From assembly GCA_031276785.1 (NCBI GenBank), contig JAISMK010000056.1, positions 1 to 52,543 on the forward strand: 52,543 nt of DNA, in the 5' to 3' direction. The notes under the pieces were generated by a model. The model searched no databases. It saw only the letters and a program-made list of their open reading frames with translations, and was not told where the DNA came from. The translations under genes were made by a program, and so were the position numbers. Below are positions 45,954 through 52,543 of the stretch, piece by piece (positions within the stretch are counted from its first letter, which is position 1; each line of letters begins with the position of its first letter). The DNA comes from Desulfovibrio sp. GTDB lineage: Bacteria > Desulfobacterota > Desulfovibrionia > Desulfovibrionales > Desulfovibrionaceae.

Positions 45954-46793
45954 ATGCCCAGCTCCCTCCGCCCCGTACTTCTGGCCGCCCTTAGTCTGGT
46001 CCTTGTCGGATGCGCCGGGAGCGGCGCTGAAGATCGCCTGCGCCGGCTGGAAGCCCAGGAGCGGAATGGCGTTGTTATGGATCTCAGGCTGGGGCATGTG
46101 GAAGACAGGCTGGACGCGGTGGAGGCCGCTGTGGGAGAACTGCGCGCAGCCCTGCAAGAAAAGCCGAGAGCCGGCCGCGCCGCCCATGCGGCCGCCTCTC
46201 CGCCTCCCAAAACCGGTTCGCCTCCGCCAGCGGCGCCAGCCGCCTCTCCGCCTCCTAAATCCGCCGCGATTTCGACGGCTGCGCCCGCCGGGCCAGCCGG
46301 CGGCGCTCCTTCTACCGCGCCCGGCCCGTTGCCTGAACACTACCAGACTCTGGCAGGGGGCAGGCGGATCGCCCCCCAAGCCGCCCCGGCACGTCCGGAC
46401 CCAGGCCGCCGCCCTACGGCCGGCGGGAGCCAGGCGGACTATGACGCGGCCTTGGCCCTGTATGAGGGACGCAAGCCGGCGGCCGCCCAGGAGGCTTTTC
46501 TGGCCTTTCTGGAGCTCCACCCCGGCAGCCCCCTTGTCCCCAACGCCCTGTACTGGCTCGGCGAATCCTACTATGCCGCCGACAAGCTGGATCTGGCCAT
46601 AATGCAGTTCAAACGGGTGGCAGAGGCTTACCCCCGGCACGACAAGGCCGCCGCGGCCCTGCTCAAGGCGGGATACGCTTACGCCCGCCTCAACGATAAG
46701 GAAAATGCCCGTTTTTACTGGCAAATTCTTCTCGATGACTTTCCTGATTCCGCCCCTGCGGCCTTGGCCAGAAAGCGGCTGGCCGGAATTTAG
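45954..46793 (+). CDS. cpoB: Tol-Pal system-associated protein YbgF/CpoB, lipoprotein-like
   Basis: Lipobox SLVLVGCAG; YDAALALYEGRKPAAAQEAFLAFLELHPGSPLVPNALYWLGESYYAADKLDLAIMQFKRVAEAYPRHDKAAAALLKAGYAYARL. Confidence 0.85.
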   Translation: MPSSLRPVLLAALSLVLVGCAGSGAEDRLRRLEAQERNGVVMDLRLGHVEDRLDAVEAAVGELRAALQEKPRAGRAAHAAASPPPKTGSPPPAAPAASPPPKSAAISTAAPAGPAGGAPSTAPGPLPEHYQTLAGGRRIAPQAAPARPDPGRRPTAGGSQADYDAALALYEGRKPAAAQEAFLAFLELHPGSPLVPNALYWLGESYYAADKLDLAIMQFKRVAEAYPRHDKAAAALLKAGYAYARLNDKENARFYWQILLDDFPDSAPAALARKRLAGI

Positions 46794-46843
46794 AGCAATT
46801 TAAAAAGTAAATTGCTCTGGCGGCGGCGCGCGGCGCCCGCCGC
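46791..46843. repeat. P1-GC repeat; TAG is cpoB stop
   Basis: TAGAGCAATTTAAAAAGTAAATTGCTCTGGCGGCGGCGCGCGGCGCCCGCCGC. Confidence 0.88.
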
Positions 46844-46851
46844 GGTAGGGT

Positions 46852-46884
46852 TAAGCGCAGTCTATTTGCGTATTCAAGCGCCGG
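46852..46884. repeat. P3 repeat
   Basis: TAAGCGCAGTCTATTTGCGTATTCAAGCGCCGG. Confidence 0.65.
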
Positions 46885-46959
46885 GGCTGGCGTAGCGTAA
46901 AGTAAGATTGATGCTTAATATAACAACAGAGACGCTCCAGATCGCTTCCTGGAGGATGC

Positions 46960-48357
46960 GTGGCCTCTTTCGCCCTTTTGAGTGCCTCCGACAGAAAAGA
47001 ACTCTGGGCCTGCCTGGCCCTGCGCCATGCCGAAGGCATCGGTCCGCTACGGGCCATGCGTCTGGCCCGGAATCACGGTTCCGCCCTGGCCGCAGTGGAG
47101 GCCGTCCTGTCTTCGCCCTCCGCCTGGGACAGCCTGGTTCCCGGCCGGGTGGCGCGCGAGTTCGCCCGGGAAAAATGGCGGGCGGCCGCCGGGGAGGAAT
47201 GGAGCGCTCTGCGCCGCGCCTGCTTCTCTTTCCTGCTCTGGAACGACCCGGACTATCCCGGCATTCTTGGGGAAATCCCCGATGCGCCCCTCCTCCTCTA
47301 CTGCAAGGGAGACCCGGGCCTCCTGCGGGGACCGGCCGTGGGTGTGGTCGGCGCCCGTTCCTGCACCCGCGAGGGCGCCGCCGTGACCGCCTTCTTCTCC
47401 CGCGCCCTTTCCCGATCCGGGGTAACGGTGATCTCCGGCATGGCCAGGGGCATAGACCGGGTTGCCCACCTGGCGGGCCTGGAGGGGCCGGGGAAATCCA
47501 TTGCCGTTCTGGGCACCGGCATTGACCGCGTCTACCCCCTGGCCAACGCGGATCTGGCGGGCAAAATGGAGAGCCAGGGCCTGGTGGTGTCCGAATTTCC
47601 GCCGGGAGCGCCCCCCGCCCCCCGTCATTTCCCCATCCGCAACAGGCTGATCAGCGGGCTTTCCCGCGGTATTCTGGTGGTGGAGGCCGCCGCCCGGAGC
47701 GGCAGCCTGATCACCGCCCGCCTGGCTTTGGAGCAGGGCCGGGAGGTTTTTGCCGTGCCCGGGCACACCACGGCCGCCGTATCCGGAGGCTGCCGCTCCC
47801 TGATCCGCCAGGGAGCCAGGCCGGTCTTTTCCGCCGATGACATCCTGACGGAACTCGCCCCCCTGCTCCGCCAGGAGGCGCGGCAGGCTCTGGAAAAGCG
47901 CCTGGAAGAAGAAGATCGGCGCGCCCGGGCGCCTGCGCCCAGCCAACCTTTCCGGCAGCGCCGCGAAGAGGATCCGGCCGGGGCCGAAACCGTGCTGCCG
48001 GATGCGGACCTGCCCTGGCTGACGCCGCAAACACCTCTCTCCGGACGGCGGGGAACCTCCCCGGCCGGCAAAGGGCGGACCTCCCCCCGGCCCTCGGACA
48101 GCAAGCCTCCCCGGCCGGCCCCCGTTCCCGGAGGAGAAGGGCGGGCCGCTTCCCTGCCGGATAATCTCGGCCGGCCGGAACGGGATATCCTGGAGGCCCT
48201 GGAGGGTAACCGGGCGCATGTGGATGAGCTTTCCCGACGCCTGGGTCTGGATGTGTCCCGCCTGAGCGGCCTGTTGCTGATGCTGGAGGTGCGAGGCCTG
48301 GTGGCGCGCCTGCCGGGGGGCGTCTATGCCCGCCCGGAGGATGCGGCCTGTGGCTGA
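46960..48357 (+). CDS. dprA: DNA processing protein DprA
   Basis: GVVGARSCTREG, VISGMARGIDRVAHLAGL, AVLGTGIDRVYPLANADL, FPIRNRLISGLSRGILVVEAAARSGSLITARLALEQGREVFAVPG. Confidence 0.95.
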   Translation: MASFALLSASDRKELWACLALRHAEGIGPLRAMRLARNHGSALAAVEAVLSSPSAWDSLVPGRVAREFAREKWRAAAGEEWSALRRACFSFLLWNDPDYPGILGEIPDAPLLLYCKGDPGLLRGPAVGVVGARSCTREGAAVTAFFSRALSRSGVTVISGMARGIDRVAHLAGLEGPGKSIAVLGTGIDRVYPLANADLAGKMESQGLVVSEFPPGAPPAPRHFPIRNRLISGLSRGILVVEAAARSGSLITARLALEQGREVFAVPGHTTAAVSGGCRSLIRQGARPVFSADDILTELAPLLRQEARQALEKRLEEEDRRARAPAPSQPFRQRREEDPAGAETVLPDADLPWLTPQTPLSGRRGTSPAGKGRTSPRPSDSKPPRPAPVPGGEGRAASLPDNLGRPERDILEALEGNRAHVDELSRRLGLDVSRLSGLLLMLEVRGLVARLPGGVYARPEDAACG

Positions 48358-49315
48358 TCCCCGCTCCCTGCAAGCCGACCTTCCGGAAAGCGTGGAGATG
48401 TTCCTGGCCTTCCTGGAACTGGAACGGGGCTGTTCCCCGGCCACAGCCCGGGCCTACGGCCGGGATGTCCTGCAGTTTGAGGAAATTCTGAGCCGGGAGG
48501 GACTTTCCCTGTCCGGGCCGGAGCAGGTGGAACGCCGCCATGTGCAGCGGTTTCTGGCGGATCTGCACCGCCGGGGCGTCAACCGATCCTCCATGGGGCG
48601 CAAACTTGCCGCCCTGCGCTCCTTTTTCCGCTTCTGCGCCCGGATGCGCCTGATCACGACCCTGCCCACGGAGGGCATAGGCAATCCGCGGACGGAAAAG
48701 CGGCATCCGTCCATGCTCAATGTGGATCAGGCGCTGGCCCTGCTGGAAACGGCGGCCGGCAGGCTCTCTCCGGCCCCGGGAGGGGAGGGACCGCCCCGGC
48801 GAGGGGAGGAGGCGGCCCTGCGGGCCCGCGACGTGTGTCTGGCGGAGATCCTGTACGGTTCCGGCCTGCGCGTTTCCGAAGCCCTGTCCCTCAATGCCGG
48901 CAGGCTGCGGGAGGAATCGGAAACCGTGCGGGTTCTCGGCAAGGGGGGGAAGGAACGCCTGGCCCCTCTGACGGACGCGGCCCGGGATGCCCTGGCTGAA
49001 TGGCTGCCTTTGCGCCCCCGTCTGGCCGCTCCCGGCGAACACGCCCTGTTTGTCGGAGCGCGCGGCGGGCGGCTGAACCGCCGCGAAGCCCAACGCGTCA
49101 TCGCCCGGCTCTGCCGCCGGGCGGGGTTGCCGCAGCCGGTTTCACCGCACGGCCTGCGCCACTCCTTTGCCACCCACCTTCTGGAGGCGGGCGCGGACCT
49201 GCGCAGCGTTCAGGAATTGCTGGGCCATGCCCGTCTGACAACCACCCAGCGCTATACCCATCTGAATCTGGCCCACCTCATGACCGTATACGACAAGGCC
49301 CATCCTCGATCCTAG
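48350..49315 (+). CDS. Tyrosine recombinase XerC/XerD
   Basis: LYGSGLRVSEAL, LGKGGKERLAPL, HGLRHSFATHLLEAGADLRSVQELLGHARLTTTQRYTHL; probable GTG start overlapping dprA stop (alternative start 48326). Confidence 0.93.
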   Translation: MADPRSLQADLPESVEMFLAFLELERGCSPATARAYGRDVLQFEEILSREGLSLSGPEQVERRHVQRFLADLHRRGVNRSSMGRKLAALRSFFRFCARMRLITTLPTEGIGNPRTEKRHPSMLNVDQALALLETAAGRLSPAPGGEGPPRRGEEAALRARDVCLAEILYGSGLRVSEALSLNAGRLREESETVRVLGKGGKERLAPLTDAARDALAEWLPLRPRLAAPGEHALFVGARGGRLNRREAQRVIARLCRRAGLPQPVSPHGLRHSFATHLLEAGADLRSVQELLGHARLTTTQRYTHLNLAHLMTVYDKAHPRS

Positions 49316-49455
49316 GGAAACGCTGATTTATTCCGTTTGGACTGCGTTGCTCGTTCTTTTTGCGGAGGGGCGGGACGGAAGAGTCCAGCCCCTCCGCAAA
49401 AAGAACTCGCGCCTTGCCAAACGAAAAAACTCAGCGTTTCCGAAATCCATTTAGA
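49312..49455. repeat. P4 long palindromic element, copy B
   Basis: CTAGGGAAACGCTGATTTATTCCGTTTGG...; 19-bp perfect inner stem GTTCTTTTTGCGGAGGGGC / GCCCCTCCGCAAAAAGAAC; XerC/D TAG stop inside first bases. Confidence 0.88.
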
Positions 49456-49507
49456 GCAGTTTCGCTTTTCTGATCAACACTCTTCAACTCCAAAATGAAA
49501 TTGCTCC
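49452..49507. repeat. P1-like element, expanded loop
   Basis: TAGAGCAGTTTCGCTTTTCTGATCAACACTCTTCAACTCCAAAATGAAATTGCTCC. Confidence 0.6.
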
Positions 49508-49570
49508 GGCGCCGCCTCTCCCGCCAGGAAGGCTATTGCCCCTGGCGGGGAAAAGGGCTATGGACAAGCA

Positions 49571-50026
49571 ATGGATGAGATCGCTTTTTCCGGAAAAAGC
49601 CCTCCCCCCGCCGGGCGCGGGAGGAGGATGTATGCGGCGGCCCTGCTCCTGTTCCTGGCCGGAGCGGGTGGTCTTGTCTTTCTGGGCGCCTCGGAGAACG
49701 GCACCTATTTCCGCACTGTATCCGAGGCCTTAAGCATGCCCCGTGAGCGCCTGGCTGCGGTCCGGCTGTTCGGCACAGTGCAAGAGGAGGGCCTGCATTC
49801 CTTCGCCCAGGGCCTGGGGGTGCGTTTTCAACTGAAGGACGGGGAGGACGCGGCCAAGGCTCTGTGGGTTGTCTTCCGGGGGGCCGTGCCGGAAGCCTTC
49901 CAGGCCGGGGCGGAGGTGATTGTGGAAGGGGGATTCGCTCCGGAGGGGACGGATTTTTTGGCCCGGACCCTGATGACCAAGTGTCCTTCCAAATATCAGA
50001 AAGAGAACAGGGAACGGGGAGTGTGA
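49571..50026 (+). CDS. ccmE: Cytochrome c maturation protein CcmE, cysteine (CxxxY) variant
   Basis: N-terminal TM, YFRTVSEAL, RLFGTVQEEGL, LMTKCPSKYQKE in place of the usual HxxxY. Confidence 0.88.
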   Translation: MDEIAFSGKSPPPAGRGRRMYAAALLLFLAGAGGLVFLGASENGTYFRTVSEALSMPRERLAAVRLFGTVQEEGLHSFAQGLGVRFQLKDGEDAAKALWVVFRGAVPEAFQAGAEVIVEGGFAPEGTDFLARTLMTKCPSKYQKENRERGV

Positions 50027-50113
50027 TCCGGGCGGCGGCCGCTTGCGCCGCCGGATCGGGTCCAAATATCAATTGCCCTGAATCAATAATGATTTAAAAG
50101 TTGTAAATATCCC

Positions 50114-52279
50114 ATGAACATGGCGTACAGCGCGGGGCATTACCTCCTGGCGGGGGGCTTTTTTTTAGCTGTGGCGGCCGCCGGAGCGGCGGCGCTGGGC
50201 GTGGCCTTACGCCGCAGGAGGGGCCTCTGTCTTGGCGCGGCCGAAACGGCGTGCTGGCTGGTGTTCGCGCTTCTGACCCTGGACCTGGGTCTGCTGTTTT
50301 CCGCCTTTCTCCACCTGGATTTCCGGCTGGCGGCCGTGGTCCGGCATACGGACGTGTCCTTGCCCCTTGTGACCAGGGCTACGGCCCTGTGGGCCGGGGA
50401 GGCCGGATCCCTGCTGCTGTGGGCCTGGTCCGTGGCCGCGGCCGGGCTCCTGTTCCGGCTGCTGCCGGCCTACGGCCGGTTGAGCTGGGAAACCCGGCTC
50501 TGGTTCCGGGCCTTTTTTTTGAGCGTCATGGCCTTCTTCCTGCTGCTGCTGGCCGTCTGGAGCGATCCCTTCGCCCCGTGGCGGGATCTGCCGGGCCGGA
50601 GCGCGCCTGTTGACGGCTTCGGCCTGAACCCCCAGTTGCAGACTCTGGGGATGATTCTGCATCCGCCTCTGCTGTTTTTAGGCTACGGCGGCTTTGTGGT
50701 CCCGGGCTGTCTGGCCCTGGCCCAGACTCTGGTGGGGCGGGGATCGCCGGCCTGGGAATCTCTGGGGCGGCCTTTCATTCTGGGATCCTGGAGCCTGTTG
50801 ACTGCGGGCATCATTCTGGGGGCCTGGTGGGCATACCGGGAACTGGGCTGGGGGGGCTACTGGGCCTGGGATCCGGTGGAAAACGCCTCTCTGCTGCCCT
50901 GGCTGGCGGCCACGGCCTGCCTGCACACCGCCGTTATCCTCCGCCGGAGCGGCAAGCTGGCCAGAGTCTCGGCCTTTCTCATGGCCCTGACCACGGTTTC
51001 CGCCTTTTTCGCCACCTATCTGACCAGGGGGGGGGCGGAGGCTTCCCTGCACAGCTTTGCCGCAAGCGGCGTCAGCTCTCCCCTGTTGGCCTTCGCCCTG
51101 GCTGGGCTGGGGCTGAGCGCCGGCATCTGTCTGGCCGCCCCCAGGAGAACAGACAGGGAAATGGCCCATCCCCTGAGCGGGGAAGGGATGCTGGTGCTGC
51201 TGGCCTGGACGCTGCTGGCCCTGTACGGGGTCATTCTCCTGGCCACCCTTTCCCCGGCCCTGGTCCGGGGGCTGCGCGCCCTTCCCCTGGCGGCCTTTCA
51301 GTCCCTGGACCTGCCGGCCTTGGGGGCCGGCTTTTATAACCGCGCCTGCCTGCCCCTGTTTACCCTGCCGGCCCTGCTGCTGGTCCTCTGCCCCTTCCTC
51401 CGCCGGGAACGCCCCTTGGCCCCCGGCGGGGCGCGCTCCTTCCTGGCTCCCGCCCTCATGCTGGCGGCCCTGGGCTCCCCGCTGCTCAGCCGTCTGGCGC
51501 CGCTGGAGGGCGGGGTGGAACGTCTGGCTCCCCTGGTGTTCCTGGCTGGATTTATCCTGTTTTTCCTCCCCGGCCGGAGGAACGAAGGATTCTTTCTGCC
51601 CGGCGTCCTGCGGGGAACGCTGATCCTGCTCGCTCTGGCCGGCCTGCTCCTCTTCCGGCTGGGGCTGGAACAGCCCGTGGCCCTGGTGGCGGCCGCCAGC
51701 TCCCTGGCCGGCGCGGGCGGGCTGGCGGCCCTGTTTGCCGTGCGCCCCGTCCTGTTCGCCCGGCGCGCCTCCGCGGCGGCCGGAGGCGCCCACCTGGGCC
51801 TGCTGCTGCTTATCCTGGGAGTGGCCATCTCCGGGCCGTACCAGGCGCGGCACACCCTGGTTCTGGGGCCGGGGGAGTCCGCCTCCCTGGGAGGAGGGTA
51901 TTCAGTGCGGCTGACGGCCCTGAAGGCGGAAGGCGTGGAGCTGCGCCCGGACGGGGAAGCGCGCTACCGCTTTTCCCAGGCGGACCTTGCCCTTTCCCAG
52001 GAGGGGCGCGCCCTGGGAGTCCTGTCTCCGCAGATCCGCCGCTACGCCCGCTTTGACCGCCAGCCTTACGGCCAGGTGGCCACCCTGTTCAGCCTGGGCA
52101 ACGAAATCTACGCTACCCTGCTCCGGCTGGGAGATGACGGGCGGGCGGCCCTTATGCTCCAGATCAATCCCCTCATCAACTGGATCTGGCTGGGGGGCCT
52201 TCTGCTCTGCCTCTTCCCGCTCCTGGGAACGGGGCGGGCGCAGCGACCCCAGGCGGCGGAAGAGGGACAAAGCCCATGA
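50114..52279 (+). CDS. ccmF: Cytochrome c-type biogenesis protein CcmF
   Basis: Polytopic; WGGYWAWDPVENASLLPWLAATACLHTA, GLNPQLQTLGMILHPPLLFLGYGGFV. Confidence 0.96.
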   Translation: MNMAYSAGHYLLAGGFFLAVAAAGAAALGVALRRRRGLCLGAAETACWLVFALLTLDLGLLFSAFLHLDFRLAAVVRHTDVSLPLVTRATALWAGEAGSLLLWAWSVAAAGLLFRLLPAYGRLSWETRLWFRAFFLSVMAFFLLLLAVWSDPFAPWRDLPGRSAPVDGFGLNPQLQTLGMILHPPLLFLGYGGFVVPGCLALAQTLVGRGSPAWESLGRPFILGSWSLLTAGIILGAWWAYRELGWGGYWAWDPVENASLLPWLAATACLHTAVILRRSGKLARVSAFLMALTTVSAFFATYLTRGGAEASLHSFAASGVSSPLLAFALAGLGLSAGICLAAPRRTDREMAHPLSGEGMLVLLAWTLLALYGVILLATLSPALVRGLRALPLAAFQSLDLPALGAGFYNRACLPLFTLPALLLVLCPFLRRERPLAPGGARSFLAPALMLAALGSPLLSRLAPLEGGVERLAPLVFLAGFILFFLPGRRNEGFFLPGVLRGTLILLALAGLLLFRLGLEQPVALVAAASSLAGAGGLAALFAVRPVLFARRASAAAGGAHLGLLLLILGVAISGPYQARHTLVLGPGESASLGGGYSVRLTALKAEGVELRPDGEARYRFSQADLALSQEGRALGVLSPQIRRYARFDRQPYGQVATLFSLGNEIYATLLRLGDDGRAALMLQINPLINWIWLGGLLLCLFPLLGTGRAQRPQAAEEGQSP

Positions 52280-52543
52280 TCCTGGCCTTGAGGAATGTAT
52301 CCCTCTTTTACGGTTCCCGCCTGGTCTTCCGGAATGTTTCCCTGGAGCTGGAGGCGGGCGGTATTACTCTGCTCACAGGAGCCAACGGCGCGGGCAAGAC
52401 CACCTTGCTGCGGATTATGGCCGGGCTGATCCGGCCTTCCGCCGGCAGGGTGGAGACTGGCGGGCCGGAGCCGCGCTTCGGCTACCTGGGACACGCGACC
52501 TTCCTCTACCCCGGTCTGAGCCTTCTGGACAACCTGGCCTTCT
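52276..52543 (+). CDS. ccmA: Heme exporter ABC transporter ATP-binding protein CcmA (truncated by window end)
   Basis: ATG overlaps ccmF TGA; ITLLTGANGAGKTTLLRIMAGLIRPSAG Walker A; frame open to the window end. Confidence 0.9.
   Translation, partial: MILALRNVSLFYGSRLVFRNVSLELEAGGITLLTGANGAGKTTLLRIMAGLIRPSAGRVETGGPEPRFGYLGHATFLYPGLSLLDNLAF

Noticed and set aside
48350-49315. XerC/D-like recombinase as a mobile-element integrase
   Set aside because: Housekeeping-type Xer sequence in an operon-like arrangement with dprA; no attachment sites or cargo.
1-52543. CRISPR array or classical defence island
   Set aside because: Repeats are dispersed and palindromic, not regularly spaced; no cas, toxin-antitoxin or recognised defence genes.

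Overview
Ordinary-looking but compact 52.5 kb chromosomal window, about 44 protein genes plus one tRNA-Ala(CGC). Gene content (CxxxY-type CcmE, DUF3683 FAD/FeS oxidoreductase, cysteine-bearing GrpE) suggests a Desulfovibrionaceae-like deltaproteobacterium; this is inference. No prophage, transposase, CRISPR array or classical defence island was recognised. The most unusual feature is a dense set of short intergenic palindromic repeats. The main family has a core like TAGAGCAGTTTAACTTTgAAAAAGTTGGACCGCTCTA, with a shorter form GAGCAATTTnnnAAATTGCTC. These repeats are placed so that the terminal TAG (or an internal TAA) is the stop codon of many neighbouring genes: PBP1A, DUF4139, TrpS, NDT-like, a secreted hypothetical, CpoB, and ChbG via an internal TAA. 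In one case a repeat supplies the start codon and first codons of a protein (DUF5329). Other repeat families do the same for XerC/D, DUF1992 and the YheO-like regulator. Two copies of a long (~130 nt) imperfect palindrome, MITE-like or a structured RNA, are also present. Secondary points: a histidine kinase with a Rossmann-like N-terminus in an apparent operon with RdgB and an NDT-like protein, an orphan DNA methyltransferase, and homopolymer tracts in regulatory or maturation genes. All homology calls are from motif recognition; no database searches were run.
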